A stretch of 48,165 nucleotides of DNA from Treponema sp. (GCA_009781635.1 WQXU01000019.1:1-48165); one strand, 5' to 3'. Numbered from the stretch's first letter, positions 26,412-36,291 are shown. The notes: generated from the sequence alone by a model not told the origin. A program made the numbers and translations.

Positions 26412-27902
26412 TTGAAAGGAAAGTTTATTCTATCAGTTTTTCTTTTCTTCGCATTAAGCGCATGCCTGTTTGCGATGGGCAAAAAGCAGGATATAAACGA
26501 AAAAGCAATACAGAATAACGAGTGGATACTCTGCATTACCGATTTTGATATCAGTTCGCTTCCGCCGGATAAGGTCAATATATCCGATATAGTATTAAAA
26601 AAAATGGTTGACAAATTAACCATGATTAATTACCGCGCCCGTGTCTCTTCTGAATATGCTTTTTATGAAAAGAGGGCCTGGACGCTTGAAAGATATAATG
26701 CGGCAAGAGCGCTTGCATCAAAAATGGAAGAAAGATCGCAGGTACTGTTCCGCGGAGAGCCAAACTGGCAATACCGGCAGAACATTGCAAGGATTGATAC
26801 TGATTTGGAAAAGTTAAGAGCCGCCCTTTATGAAATTGAAAATAATGCGCCTGTAATAAACAGGGAGCCGGACTTTAATTTAAGCCGTAATAATCTTAAC
26901 CATGTTTTTCCTGCAGCGCCTTTGCAGGGGGGTGAAAACAGGTTTTGCGCAACTCAGGGAGCTGATGCGTTTCTTGCAGGTTCGATCACGGATTTTCACG
27001 GCAGGTATTTTTTAACATTAAAACTTTATACAGTTTATACGCAGTCGTTTGTCTGGCAGGATAATATGATTTTTTCTCATGAGGATATTGAAGAAGTGCT
27101 CGATGAAATTACACGGAAACTTCTTGTTGTATTATCCGGGGGCAGCAGCGCAGTTGTGGCTGTTAAAACAGAACCTGAAGATACCCTTGTTCTTATAAAC
27201 AGATCCTTTGCAGGCAGAGGAGAAACAGGCATTCTGGAATATCCGCCCGGAACGGTATTAATCACAGCAACTGCACCTGATCATGACAGCCTTTCATTTG
27301 AGACAGAACTTGTTTCCGGTGAGCTTGCCCTTGTAAATATAAGGCTTAACGCGATTGAATACGGAGATGTAAATATTATAAGCAATAAGGAAAGCAGGGT
27401 TTATCATGGCGCGCTGTATGTAGGTGAAACTCCCATGACGCTGCGCCTTCCTGTAAATCATCTTGAATATATCGAGATCGAAACAACAAATACGGAAGAA
27501 CTTTTTTCTCTTGCGCCGAAAGAAAGGGGAACAATTGTTTTTCAAACTCCCGATTATACTGATTTCTCGCAGTCATTTTCATTGCGTACATCTGTGCCTC
27601 TGCACAAAGACCGTGTAGACAGGGAGCGTAACGGTTTTTACTGGGCATTGGGAGGCATCTGGGTTACAGGCATTGCAACATGGATTTCATATTATTCCCT
27701 GTCAAGCATTAATTTTGCCGTTAATTCTTCCGGTTCGCGCAATCAGCAGTTATACAATGAGCATAATAATATGCTGCGTATTTATAATGCATCATTAATA
27801 TCTCTTGGCGCTGTTTCCGTGTATGGAATATACAGGTTTGCAAGGTATCTTTATTACGCCAATGCAGGCGCAACGCCTGTTGCAGCGCCAGGAAGGAATT
27901 AA
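26412..27902 (+). CDS. PEGA-domain lipoprotein with C-terminal membrane helices
   Basis: 496 residues. The N-terminus has a lipobox (FALSAC, Cys18), so the protein is probably lipid-anchored. Residues ~35-70 read like the start of a periplasmic 'FDISSLPPDKVNISD' domain seen in treponemal proteins. Residues ~255-320 contain a PEGA-type beta domain ('TLVLINRSFAGRGETGILEYPPGTVLITA' in parts: NRSFAGRGETG, YPPGTVLITATAPDH), with a second weaker one after it. Two hydrophobic helices lie near the end (~412-435 and ~455-475). The function is unknown. The start is TTG with GGGG upstream. The stop is adjacent to the ftsY ATG, so the two are tightly coupled. Confidence 0.75.
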   Translation: MKGKFILSVFLFFALSACLFAMGKKQDINEKAIQNNEWILCITDFDISSLPPDKVNISDIVLKKMVDKLTMINYRARVSSEYAFYEKRAWTLERYNAARALASKMEERSQVLFRGEPNWQYRQNIARIDTDLEKLRAALYEIENNAPVINREPDFNLSRNNLNHVFPAAPLQGGENRFCATQGADAFLAGSITDFHGRYFLTLKLYTVYTQSFVWQDNMIFSHEDIEEVLDEITRKLLVVLSGGSSAVVAVKTEPEDTLVLINRSFAGRGETGILEYPPGTVLITATAPDHDSLSFETELVSGELALVNIRLNAIEYGDVNIISNKESRVYHGALYVGETPMTLRLPVNHLEYIEIETTNTEELFSLAPKERGTIVFQTPDYTDFSQSFSLRTSVPLHKDRVDRERNGFYWALGGIWVTGIATWISYYSLSSINFAVNSSGSRNQQLYNEHNNMLRIYNASLISLGAVSVYGIYRFARYLYYANAGATPVAAPGRN

Positions 27903-28772
27903 ATGAAGTTTGGCGAAAAATTAAAAAACTTTTTTTCCGGAAAAAGCGAAGTTAACGAAGAGCTGTACGATGATTTATGCGATCTTTTAATAGAAGGTGA
28001 TTTTGGCCCTGCGCAGGCGTATAAAATGACAGAAATTTTAAGAGCGCAGTGTAAAAAGGGCAGCGCAGAAAGCATAACCGAAAGACTTGCTCAGCTTCTT
28101 GACGAAGAACTTGGAAAAGCAAAACCTGCCTTTATTTTGCAGCCGGAAAACAATCTTGCTGCAGTTTTAATTCTTGGAGTAAACGGCGTTGGAAAAACAA
28201 CTACGGCAGCAAAACTTTCCTGTCTTTATAAAACGCAGTATAATAAAAAAGTAATACTTGCTGCTGCCGATACATTCAGAGCGGCTGCAATAGATCAATT
28301 AAAAATACACGGCAGCAAACTGGATACAAGAGTGGTGGCTCACAAGCAGGGAGGAGATCCGGCTGCTGTTGTATATGACGCTCTTGAAGCTGCATCTTCC
28401 GGAGGCGCAGATGTAATCATTGCTGATACCGCAGGAAGGATGCATACAAAATCCGCGCTTATAGAAGAACTGCGTAAAATTGACAGGGTTGTTGAATCTA
28501 AAGGAGCGGATGCGCGTTATTTGAAATATCTTGTGCTTGATGCGACAACAGGAAGAAATGCCTTTGCGCAGGCTGAAATTTTTAATTCTGCGGTTTCTCT
28601 GGATGGAATTATATTGACAAAATACGATTCCACCGCAAAAGGCGGAGTGATTTTTTCCATAGCATCCGAATTGAACTTGAGCGTAGCGTATATATGTACA
28701 GGAGAAAAATATACAGATATCGCAATTTTTGACAGTAAAAAATTTGTAAGGGAGTTTACGGGAATTGCATAA
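27903..28772 (+). CDS. ftsY: Signal recognition particle receptor FtsY
   Basis: 289 residues. FtsY docks SRP-ribosome complexes at the inner membrane. The short N domain (1-75) is followed by the NG GTPase: G1 'GVNGVGKTTTAAKL', 'AADTFRAAAIDQLK', 'DTAGRMHTKSALIEEL' and 'LTKYDSTAKGG'. The acidic A domain of E. coli FtsY is absent, as in many bacteria. It begins directly after the preceding stop codon (adjacent, no gap) and its end overlaps the next gene by eight bases. Downstream are a hypothetical gene and the LolCDE genes, a membrane-biogenesis context. Confidence 0.96.
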   Translation: MKFGEKLKNFFSGKSEVNEELYDDLCDLLIEGDFGPAQAYKMTEILRAQCKKGSAESITERLAQLLDEELGKAKPAFILQPENNLAAVLILGVNGVGKTTTAAKLSCLYKTQYNKKVILAAADTFRAAAIDQLKIHGSKLDTRVVAHKQGGDPAAVVYDALEAASSGGADVIIADTAGRMHTKSALIEELRKIDRVVESKGADARYLKYLVLDATTGRNAFAQAEIFNSAVSLDGIILTKYDSTAKGGVIFSIASELNLSVAYICTGEKYTDIAIFDSKKFVREFTGIA

Positions 28773-30012
28773 AAAAATTATTATAATAATTATTATTCCC
28801 GTTCTGCTTCTTTGCGCAGGGATTATCGCATTAACTCTGGAACTTGATTTTATGCTTCCGGAAACAGGTTATAATTCGCAGTCAGATGAAGAAGAGCCGC
28901 ATGATTTTTCTTTAGAATCATTTTCAATTCCGCGCTGGTTTATATCGAATGCAGGAGGCATGATTCTGGAAGAAGCGCAGTCGCGCTTTGTAGCCTTGCG
29001 CAGCGAGTATGCGCTTGCAATAGATTCTGCGCAGCAGGATGAACTTCCTGAAATTCTCCTTCCTTATTTTAATGATGATTTTCTGATTGAAGTCCGCATG
29101 CTGTATAAGAACAGCGAGCAGATACGTACGCAATGGCTGTTCAGAGATGCCAAAGGCAATACAAGACTGAATGCCGTTTTTCTGGAAATTGAAAAGACAG
29201 AGGAAGAGCCTGAAATCACAGCCGAAGCTGAAGAATCAGAATCAGATGAGGAAGAGCAGATGCAGGCAGTAAAAGAAAAAGAATTAAATATAAAGGGATT
29301 TATAGATATATTAGATGAAAATGCAAATTTTTTATCTGAATACAGATTTTTTGAAGACGGAAGAGTTAGTAAAACCGATTATGAGTATAAGGAAAATCTT
29401 TTAATTAGTTCTGCCGCCATGATTCTTGAAAATGAAAGTGACGAAGATTATATTAAAACCTATACGGATAATTACAGGTATAACCGTTCGTTAACCTTAA
29501 GGGCAATAGAAAGAATATTCTATAAAGATATGCAATATGAAACGGATGACAATATTTTAAAGATTACATTTCCAAGGCGTATAATGAATGCTGCAAACGA
29601 CATGGATTTTATAAGCGAGAGGCTGAATCTGTATCCTTCGTTTTTCGGCGATATATTCATAAAAAATTATTTCAGAATGGTTTTTGAAACAGATGACAGA
29701 AGCAGGGTTTTAAGCCAGACTCTTTATGATGATGAAGATGAGATTATCTGGATTATTTCAAACACATGGGTAAATGACCGTATTGCTTCCACTGTAAAAA
29801 AAGAAGGCGATTCAGTTTTGCTTGCGGAGTTTCAATATGATTCATCCGGAGAAAGAATCTTGGAAAGAAATTCAAGAGACGGCGAAGTAGAGAGAATTGT
29901 CCGCAAAGAAGGCGATACGGAAATAGAAGATCTGTATATGAATAATGTAGTTGTACTTCGCGCCGTCTGGGAGGATGGCAAAAAAGTTTCTGAAACAAGG
30001 ATGAATTATTGA
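28765..30012 (+). CDS. Conserved hypothetical membrane-anchored protein
   Basis: 415 residues. The N-terminus is a hydrophobic segment (KKIIIIIIIPVLLLCAG) that is either a membrane anchor or a lipoprotein signal with Cys17. An acidic Glu-rich linker follows at ~145-175. The second half has repeating beta-hairpin units ('FETDDRSRVLSQTLYDD', 'AEFQYDSSGERILERNSRDG') that resemble YD or MORN-type repeats. I recognise no characterised family. The start is TTG overlapping the ftsY end by eight bases. The stop overlaps lolC as TTGA. Its position between ftsY and lolCDE suggests an envelope role, which is inference only. Confidence 0.7.
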   Translation: MHKKIIIIIIIPVLLLCAGIIALTLELDFMLPETGYNSQSDEEEPHDFSLESFSIPRWFISNAGGMILEEAQSRFVALRSEYALAIDSAQQDELPEILLPYFNDDFLIEVRMLYKNSEQIRTQWLFRDAKGNTRLNAVFLEIEKTEEEPEITAEAEESESDEEEQMQAVKEKELNIKGFIDILDENANFLSEYRFFEDGRVSKTDYEYKENLLISSAAMILENESDEDYIKTYTDNYRYNRSLTLRAIERIFYKDMQYETDDNILKITFPRRIMNAANDMDFISERLNLYPSFFGDIFIKNYFRMVFETDDRSRVLSQTLYDDEDEIIWIISNTWVNDRIASTVKKEGDSVLLAEFQYDSSGERILERNSRDGEVERIVRKEGDTEIEDLYMNNVVVLRAVWEDGKKVSETRMNY

Positions 30013-31340
30013 AAAAGTCCTGGATACTGTTTGTCGCATCCCGTTACATTTTTAAAGGACGCTCAAGTTCACCTGTTTTGGCGGTACTGGGTATCGCTGT
30101 CGGTGTACTTGCGCTTATCGTAATAATTGCTGTTATGAATGGTTTTCAGCTTGGCTTTATAGAAAGCATCCTGGAAGTTTCTTCTTATCATCTGCGCCTG
30201 GAAAATTTCCCGCATGAAAAAACTGTTGAATTGCAGGAGATACTGCTTTCGATTCCGTCTGTAAGAGCTGTTGTTCCATTTATGGAATTCCAGGCACTTG
30301 CAAGGGGAAGAAGAGCCGGCCAGCAGGCAGTATTTGTAAGAGGATTAAACGAAAACACGCTTTTTATTGACAGGCTGATGGAAGAAAAGCTTGATTTCCA
30401 TGAGGGTGTTTTTGATATTTCAAATGAAAGCAATGTTTTGCTGGGCTCTGAACTGGCAAGACGCCTTGGCATTGGCTTTGGGGATTCTGTTTCCATTTTT
30501 TCCCTTGCAGGAATATTATCGGCGGATGATGAAGGCGGATATGAAGAGTTTACTGTCACGGGTGTTTTTAGAACCGGATATTATGAATACGACTGCAGCT
30601 GGGCTTTTATCAATATAAACAAGGTGTCAAGTCTGGACAATGAAAGCAGTTTAAAGCTGGGAGTAAAAATTGATAACCGTTTTGCGGACAGACAGCTTTT
30701 AGAGCAGGCAAGAAGAAAGTTACAGGCTGCAGGATTTTCTGTTTCCGGAACAGGAGATAATTCAGATTACAGCGATGGAATCAGGCTTTCCAGCTGGAGG
30801 GATTATAACCGCTCCTTCTTTGGCGCGCTGAGAACGGAAAAACTTTTTATGTTCATACTTGTGGGCCTTATTTTTATCGTGGTAGGTTTGAATATCTATC
30901 AGGCGCAGAGGAGGTCTGTTCTTCAAAGGCGCGAGGAGATTGGGCTTTTACGGGCTGTCGGCGGCAGCGAGAAAGCGGTTCAGTTTGTTTTTGTCATTGA
31001 CGGCGGCATTATAGGTTTTGCAGGGGCAAGTATCGGGCTTGTTTTGGGGCTGTCTGTTGCGACAAACATTCAGCAGTTTTTTTCGTTAATTGAAAATATA
31101 GTCAATGTAATTATTGATATAATCAATGTAATTGCAAATTTCCTGGGAACAGGAATTTCAGGGAGCTTTTCAATTTTTCCGCCTTCGATTTTCTACATAA
31201 AAGAGATACCTGCAAGAGTTCTTCCCTATGAGGTGCTTTTTATTTTTATGTTTGGATTTTTGTCAGCTCTTGCGGCGGCATGGTTTGCGTCAAGAAAAGT
31301 AATCAAAATACACCCGGCGGAGGTACTGCGTTATGAATGA
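30009..31340 (+). CDS. lolC: Lipoprotein-releasing permease, LolC/E family (first copy)
   Basis: 443 residues. It has one N-terminal transmembrane helix (~22-45), a periplasmic MacB-like core domain (~50-255), and three helices in the C-terminal FtsX domain (~275-440). The motif 'RRSVLQRREEIGLLRAVGGSE' (in parts: QRREEIGLLRAVG) is the coupling-helix segment of LolC/E. With LolD it forms the ABC machine that extracts outer-membrane lipoproteins from the inner membrane. An extra hydrophobic stretch rich in Ile/Asn/Val lies near ~355-375. The start is TTG at 30009 (TTGA overlap with the previous stop), with AAGGA eight bases upstream. Confidence 0.9.
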   Translation: MKKSWILFVASRYIFKGRSSSPVLAVLGIAVGVLALIVIIAVMNGFQLGFIESILEVSSYHLRLENFPHEKTVELQEILLSIPSVRAVVPFMEFQALARGRRAGQQAVFVRGLNENTLFIDRLMEEKLDFHEGVFDISNESNVLLGSELARRLGIGFGDSVSIFSLAGILSADDEGGYEEFTVTGVFRTGYYEYDCSWAFININKVSSLDNESSLKLGVKIDNRFADRQLLEQARRKLQAAGFSVSGTGDNSDYSDGIRLSSWRDYNRSFFGALRTEKLFMFILVGLIFIVVGLNIYQAQRRSVLQRREEIGLLRAVGGSEKAVQFVFVIDGGIIGFAGASIGLVLGLSVATNIQQFFSLIENIVNVIIDIINVIANFLGTGISGSFSIFPPSIFYIKEIPARVLPYEVLFIFMFGFLSALAAAWFASRKVIKIHPAEVLRYE

Positions 31341-32034
31341 TGAAAGAAATGGCCAGGTCTTAATCAGGATAAACAATATCGTAAAAAATTATGTTTCCGG
31401 AAATGAAACGCTGCATATTTTAAAGGGAATTAACCTTGAAATTAATGAAGGAATAACAGCGGCAATAAGCGGACAGAGCGGAAGCGGCAAAAGCACTCTT
31501 TTAAATATTATAGGAGGGCTGGATCGCACGGATGAGGGGAGCGTTATTATCGGCAATGATGAAATTACATCCCTTTCCGAAAAGGAAATTTCAGTTTACA
31601 GATCCAAAAAGGTTGGTTTTATTTTTCAGTTTCATTATCTTTTAAAGGATTTTACGGCGCTTGAAAATATTATGCTGCCTGCATACATTGCAGGAATGAA
31701 AAAGAAAGAAGCGGCGGAAAGGGCAAAAGCGCTGTTAGCTGACGTAAGAATGGAAGATCGAAAAAGCCATTTTCCCTCCCAGCTTTCAGGCGGAGAGCGT
31801 CAAAGGGTTGCTGTTGCAAGATCCATGGTTAACGATCCGGCATTAATCCTTGCTGATGAACCGACAGGAAATCTGGATCCGCAGAACAGTGAAATAGTTA
31901 CAGCCCTGTTGTATGAGAGCGCGCAGAAATGGAATAAGACAATGATTGTTGTTACCCACGATAAAAAAGTGGCGGCAAGGGCCTGTATGCAGCTTGTTCT
32001 GGAAAACGGCCGGTTGGCAGAGGCGCTTGCTTGA
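31333..32034 (+). CDS. lolD: Lipoprotein-releasing ATPase LolD
   Basis: 233 residues, a soluble ABC ATPase of the LolD/MacB group. Walker A is '[18 protein letters not shown]', followed by the Q-loop 'FIFQFHYLL', signature 'LSGGERQRVAVARS', Walker B 'LILADEPTGNLD' and the H-loop 'VVTHD'. 'GGLDxxxxG' and 'PTGNLD' are typical of LolD. It drives lipoprotein release by the two permeases encoded on either side. It overlaps lolC by eight bases and lolE by four, which should keep the subunits balanced. Confidence 0.95.
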   Translation: MNDERNGQVLIRINNIVKNYVSGNETLHILKGINLEINEGITAAISGQSGSGKSTLLNIIGGLDRTDEGSVIIGNDEITSLSEKEISVYRSKKVGFIFQFHYLLKDFTALENIMLPAYIAGMKKKEAAERAKALLADVRMEDRKSHFPSQLSGGERQRVAVARSMVNDPALILADEPTGNLDPQNSEIVTALLYESAQKWNKTMIVVTHDKKVAARACMQLVLENGRLAEALA

Positions 32035-33299
32035 AAAAAAACACATCATTATTTATTGCATTAAGATATTTATGGGGCAGAGCGCATGAGGGTGTGCGCT
32101 ATCTTAGGGGAGCGGCGGCAGGGATAGCCGTAAGCCTTGTTCCCATAATCGTTACCCTTATTGTAGCTGACGGCATGATAAGGGGAATTACAGATAGGTA
32201 TCTTGAACTGGGAACAGGGCATTTACAGGTTTTTGATTTAATGAGATCCGGCAATAATGAAGATGAAGTAACGGAAAAAATAAAAATGGTTAAGGGCGTA
32301 AGAGGAGTGTGGCCGGAACAGCGCGGAATGGGAGTAATTGCAGGCAGAAGCGGAAAAACGGGAGTGACTGTACGCGCCATTGAAGCATCGTTCTGGGATG
32401 ATCCGCAGAGCGCTTCACTGCTAAAAATAATTGACGGAGCGCATAAGCCTCATTCTGACCGCGATATAATTTTGGGGGAAACTCTTGCGGAAAATATCGG
32501 CGCAAAAGTCGGAGATACGGTAAGACTTATGACTGTAAGATCTGCTGAAGGAGGGAGGATGTCTCCAAGAACAGCCGCTTTCACAGTCGGGGGTATATTG
32601 TCCTGCGGTTATAACGAACTTGATGCATTATGGTGCATAACAAGCTGGGAAGGCGGAAAAAGGGTTTTCTCCATGGAACAGTCAGCATCAAGTTTTATCA
32701 TTAAAATAAATGATCCCTACAAAAAAGCTGACGATATTGCATGGGATCTTTATCATGAATTGGGAAGCGGATACAGTATTTATACGTGGAAAGATCTGTT
32801 GCGTTCACAATACAGTTCATACGAAACAACAAGGCAGCTTCTTTTGTTTATAATGGCGCTGATTGTAATTGTTGCGGCGGTTAATGTATCGTCAGCTACA
32901 AGCATGCTTGTTCTTGAACGGCAAAGGGATATTGCGATACTAAAAGTTTCCGGAGCCAGCGTAGGGGGCGTAACAGGCGTTTTTCTCTGGGGCAGTTTTC
33001 TTACAGGACTTGCCGGCAGCATCGCAGGAATTATAATTGGGGTATTAATAGGAAGCAATATTAATTTTCTTGTCCGTTCACTGGAAAATATTTTAAGTTT
33101 TTTTACCGTTTTCTTTAACGGCACGGATGTAAAAATACTGGATCCCGGTTTTTATCTTGAAACAATCCCTGTTGTAATTGACTGGACGGCTGTAATGATA
33201 ATAGGGCTTTTTGCGATTCTTTGCTCCATTCTCGCATCCTGGATTCCTGCAACAAGAGCCGGCAGGCTCAAACCAATGGATCTATTAAGAAAGACCTGA
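32031..33299 (+). CDS. lolE: Lipoprotein-releasing permease, LolC/E family (second copy)
   Basis: 422 residues with the same layout as the first permease: a transmembrane helix at ~25-45, a periplasmic domain to ~255, and three C-terminal helices. The motif '[18 protein letters not shown]' is the LolC/E coupling segment. Two distinct permeases suggest a LolCDE heteromer, not the LolDF type. The start is TTG, overlapping the lolD stop as TTGA, with AGAGG seven bases upstream. Its 3' end overlaps the convergent icd gene by 15 bases, so the two transcripts are antisense at their ends. The assignment of lolC versus lolE to the two permeases is by order only. Confidence 0.88.
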   Translation: MKKNTSLFIALRYLWGRAHEGVRYLRGAAAGIAVSLVPIIVTLIVADGMIRGITDRYLELGTGHLQVFDLMRSGNNEDEVTEKIKMVKGVRGVWPEQRGMGVIAGRSGKTGVTVRAIEASFWDDPQSASLLKIIDGAHKPHSDRDIILGETLAENIGAKVGDTVRLMTVRSAEGGRMSPRTAAFTVGGILSCGYNELDALWCITSWEGGKRVFSMEQSASSFIIKINDPYKKADDIAWDLYHELGSGYSIYTWKDLLRSQYSSYETTRQLLLFIMALIVIVAAVNVSSATSMLVLERQRDIAILKVSGASVGGVTGVFLWGSFLTGLAGSIAGIIIGVLIGSNINFLVRSLENILSFFTVFFNGTDVKILDPGFYLETIPVVIDWTAVMIIGLFAILCSILASWIPATRAGRLKPMDLLRKT

Positions 33300-34493
33300 T
33301 AATTTCGCGGCAATTACGTCAATAAAATCCCATGAATTAAGAATTTGACAGGGTGCAGGATTTGAAAGTTTTGCAAGGTCTCCTGTCATTATTCCGTTTT
33401 CAATTGTATCAATTACTGCCTTCTCAAGCCGTTTGGCGAAATCCTCAAGGTCTTTTGTATTGTCAAGTTCGGCGCGTTTTGCAAGCGCTCCGCTCCACGC
33501 AAAAATAAGCGCGGCAGGATTGGTGCTTGTTTTTTCACCCTTCTGCCAGCGGTAATAATGCTGCTGCACAGTCCCGTGAGCCGCTTCGTATTCAAAAACG
33601 CCGCTTGGAGATACAAGTACGCTTGTCATCATTGCAAGGCTTCCTGCCGCGCTTGCTATCATGTCGCTTTGAACATCGCCGTCGTAATTTTTGCACGCCC
33701 ACAAAAAACCGCCCTCGCTCTTTACAACGCGCGCAACGGCATCATCGATCAATGTGTAGAAATATTCGATGCCTGCCGCCTTGCATTTATCCTTAAATTC
33801 ATTTTCGTAGATTTCGTTAAAAATTGATTTAAAGCGCCCGTCATAAATTTTGGAGATTGTATCTTTTGTCGAAAACCACAATGGAATTTTTTCTGCAATT
33901 GCATAAAGGAAACACGCGCGGGCAAAACTTTTTATCGATTCATCCAGGTTATGCATTCCCTGAACAATTCCGCTCCCCTTAAAATCCGCTACTTTCATGC
34001 GGCGTTCTGTTCCGTCTTCCCTTGTGTAAACAAGTTCCACCCTTCCGGGCATGTCAATTTCCATTTCTGCCGCCTTATAAACATCGCCGTAGGCATGACG
34101 CCCGATAACAATCGGCGCTTTCCATGTATTTACAGAAGGCTTTATACGGTTTACGGATATCGGCTTGCGGAACACTGTACCGTCAAGGAGAGCTCTTATC
34201 GTTGCGTTGGGGCTTGGAAGAAGATATTTAAGGTTGTACTCTTTCTGCCTTGCCGCATTTGCCGTTATTGTCGCGCATTTTACGCCAACGCCAAGTTTTT
34301 TTATGGCTTCTGCGGACTTAACCGTTACTTCGTCATTTGTGTTATCGCGGTTTTGCAGTCCAAGATCGTAGTATTCAGTTTTAAGGTCTATAAAAGGAAC
34401 AAGTAATTTTTCCTTTATTACCTGCCAAAGAACGCGTGTCATTTCATCCCCGTCAATTTCGACAATTGGGGTTTTCATGTTTATTTTTGCCAT
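33285..34493 (-). CDS. icd: NADP-dependent isocitrate dehydrogenase (eukaryote-like type)
   Basis: 402 residues from the chosen start. It converts isocitrate to 2-oxoglutarate and CO2 with NADP. It matches the homodimeric 'eukaryotic-type' IDH family: '[16 protein letters not shown]' at the N-terminus, '[19 protein letters not shown]', '[11 protein letters not shown]', '[20 protein letters not shown]' and 'DLAKLS'. I choose the ATG at 34493 ([11 protein letters not shown]) because family members begin this way and a good promoter ends seven bases before it. There is no ribosome binding site for this or for the in-frame ATG at 34520, so translation may be leaderless. The stop overlaps lolE on the other strand. 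Confidence 0.95.
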   Translation of the reverse strand: MAKINMKTPIVEIDGDEMTRVLWQVIKEKLLVPFIDLKTEYYDLGLQNRDNTNDEVTVKSAEAIKKLGVGVKCATITANAARQKEYNLKYLLPSPNATIRALLDGTVFRKPISVNRIKPSVNTWKAPIVIGRHAYGDVYKAAEMEIDMPGRVELVYTREDGTERRMKVADFKGSGIVQGMHNLDESIKSFARACFLYAIAEKIPLWFSTKDTISKIYDGRFKSIFNEIYENEFKDKCKAAGIEYFYTLIDDAVARVVKSEGGFLWACKNYDGDVQSDMIASAAGSLAMMTSVLVSPSGVFEYEAAHGTVQQHYYRWQKGEKTSTNPAALIFAWSGALAKRAELDNTKDLEDFAKRLEKAVIDTIENGIMTGDLAKLSNPAPCQILNSWDFIDVIAAKLSGLS

Positions 34494-34499
34494 GAACAG

Positions 34500-34528
34500 A
34501 GTATAGCTTTTTATTTTCATTTGGTAAA
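34500..34528 (-). promoter_or_regulatory. Candidate leaderless promoter of icd
   Basis: On the minus strand TTTACC (34528-34523) and TATACT (34505-34500) are exactly 17 bases apart. Six bases separate the -10 box from the ATG at 34493, so the predicted transcript begins at or next to the A of the start codon. No Shine-Dalgarno is present. Confidence 0.5.
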
Positions 34529-34531
34529 GAT

Positions 34532-34564
34532 ATCAGAATTGTTCACAAACTGAACAACTCTGAT
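34532..34564 (-). other. Strong inverted repeat between a lipoprotein gene and icd
   Basis: ATCAGAATTGTTCA (34532-34545) and TGAACAACTCTGAT (34551-34564) pair at 13 of 14 positions with a 5-base loop. The hairpin begins at the stop codon of the small lipoprotein gene and lies just before the -35 box of icd. It may end the upstream transcript, although no U-run follows, or bind a regulator of icd. Confidence 0.55.
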
Positions 34565-34926
34565 CATTCAAAACGTATAAAATCATTCATGGTAAATACA
34601 ATTCTTATTTCGCCGTCTATATGTATGTTCAGCTTTCCGTATCTGTCATCATCTTCATCTATCAGTAAAAAATCATAATGATTTTCTTCGTATAAAGGAT
34701 ATGAAAGCCTGACTCTGACAGACTGGCCGCTTTGAAGGATGCTTCCATGAAGAACATTTTCATCCCAGCTGTCTTTTGTAACAGGACTTAAATAAAGACT
34801 ATAACAGTCATATCCTGTGTTATTAACAATTGTAATGAAGGGAAGATCCGTTGACGGCAGCGACTGGCATCCGGATAGAACCAGTATTATTGCTGCAATT
34901 AAAGTGTAAATTGTAATCTTTTTCAT
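34564..34926 (-). CDS. Small lipoprotein, hypothetical
   Basis: 120 residues. The N-terminus is a lipoprotein signal (IILVLSGC, lipobox LSGC, Cys19). The remaining ~100 residues are beta-rich ('FITIVNNTGYDCYSLYLSP', 'SVRVRLSYPLYEENHYDFLLIDED'), resembling small immunoglobulin-like or C2-like sandwiches. I recognise no characterised family. GGAG lies about 12 bases before the ATG. It follows hisS by 20 bases on the same strand and probably shares its transcript. Confidence 0.8.
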   Translation of the reverse strand: MKKITIYTLIAAIILVLSGCQSLPSTDLPFITIVNNTGYDCYSLYLSPVTKDSWDENVLHGSILQSGQSVRVRLSYPLYEENHYDFLLIDEDDDRYGKLNIHIDGEIRIVFTMNDFIRFE

Positions 34927-34946
34927 AATTTGTTCTGCTCCAATTT

Positions 34947-36242
34947 TTATGTTTTAATTTTTTCTAAAGCTTCTTCAAAAGTCAATTCCAAATTTGATCT
35001 TGATGCAAGGCAGCGTAATGTTAATTTATCAGTTAAGGGATTATCCCCCGGTATTATCACATAACGCATTCCCTTCTTTTCCGCAAGGACAAACTGTTTT
35101 ACAAGCTGCCTGTCCGCTTCCAAAAACACCTCACAGGGAATGCCTTCCTGCCTGAATTTAAGCGCAAGACTTTGATACAAGCCTGAATTTTTGTCATCGG
35201 CGCATGCAATGGCAAGAAGGCAGTCCTTTGCATCAGGCAGTTTACCAAGGCTTTCAAGCGCGACAAGCAGCCTGTCAAGGCCGATAGAAGAGCCTACTCC
35301 GCTTATGGCGTCTTTTTCCTTGGAGTATAGGCCTGCAAGATTGTCATATCTTCCGCCGGAACAAACAGACCCTATATCAGGAAGTTCCTTTAAAAATGTT
35401 TCAAAAACAACGCCGGTGTAGTAGTCAAGACCCCTTGTAATTGAAGGATCAAGCGTAAATGTAAAAGAGCCAGAAACATCCTGCGCATATTGATGCAGTA
35501 ATAAAAGCCTCTGCGATTCGGCGGAAGGTCCTCCCGATAATTCTGTTATGCGATTAAGGACATCTGTAAAACTTCCCTTTGCTCCTGTGTACTGAAGTAT
35601 TTTCTGCGCTTTTTCATCCCCTGCAAGAGCTGCAAGATTTTTTTGGGTTTCATCTTCACCAACTTTTGAAAACTTGTCCACGGTACGGAGGATTTCAACA
35701 GATTTGCTTCCAAGATCCAGGTTAGATAAAAAACGGTTGAAAAGGCCGCGGTGATTTACATGAATATTTACATCAATGCCAAGATTAGACAGGGCAGTAT
35801 GTATTAACAGAATAATTTCAAAATCGGATGCAGGGTTGTCGCTGCCTATAATATCAAAATCGCACTGCATAAATTCACGGTAACGTCCGCGCTGGGTATT
35901 TTCTCCCCTCCATACCTTGCCTATATGGTACCTTTTAAAGGGAAATAAAAGTTCTGCGCGGTGCAGGGCTGTAAAGCGGGCAAAGGGAACTGTAAGATCA
36001 AAGCGCAGCGCAATATCACGCTGTCCATTATCCTTAAAACGGTAAATTTGTTTTTCTGTTTCGCCGCCGCCCTTTCCAAGGAGGATTTCTGCGTATTCAA
36101 TTGCAGGAGTATCAATTGGCAGAAAGCCAAAGGAGCGGAATGTGCTTTCTATTTTCTCTCTTAAGCTGCGCCTTGTTATTTCCGCATCCGGCAGGAAATC
36201 CCTGAAACCTTTAAGAACTCTCGGTTCGATGTAATCTGTCAT
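34947..36242 (-). CDS. hisS: Histidyl-tRNA synthetase
   Basis: 431 residues, a class II aminoacyl-tRNA synthetase that charges tRNA-His. Visible motifs are 'KGFRDFLPDAE' near the N-terminus, motif 2 'GRYREFMQCDFDIIG', the HisRS-specific 'RGLDYYTGVVFE' and 'GGRYDNLAGLY', motif 3 'GSSIGLDRLLVAL', and an anticodon-binding C-terminal domain (~335-425). The length is normal. The ribosome binding site is weak. It is preceded by the metallophosphoesterase gene 49 bases upstream and followed by a small lipoprotein gene. Confidence 0.97.
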   Translation of the reverse strand: MTDYIEPRVLKGFRDFLPDAEITRRSLREKIESTFRSFGFLPIDTPAIEYAEILLGKGGGETEKQIYRFKDNGQRDIALRFDLTVPFARFTALHRAELLFPFKRYHIGKVWRGENTQRGRYREFMQCDFDIIGSDNPASDFEIILLIHTALSNLGIDVNIHVNHRGLFNRFLSNLDLGSKSVEILRTVDKFSKVGEDETQKNLAALAGDEKAQKILQYTGAKGSFTDVLNRITELSGGPSAESQRLLLLHQYAQDVSGSFTFTLDPSITRGLDYYTGVVFETFLKELPDIGSVCSGGRYDNLAGLYSKEKDAISGVGSSIGLDRLLVALESLGKLPDAKDCLLAIACADDKNSGLYQSLALKFRQEGIPCEVFLEADRQLVKQFVLAEKKGMRYVIIPGDNPLTDKLTLRCLASRSNLELTFEEALEKIKT

Positions 36243-36291
36243 AATTGTAACTATATTTTAAAGATTAAAATCAGGCAAGTGCATATACCTG

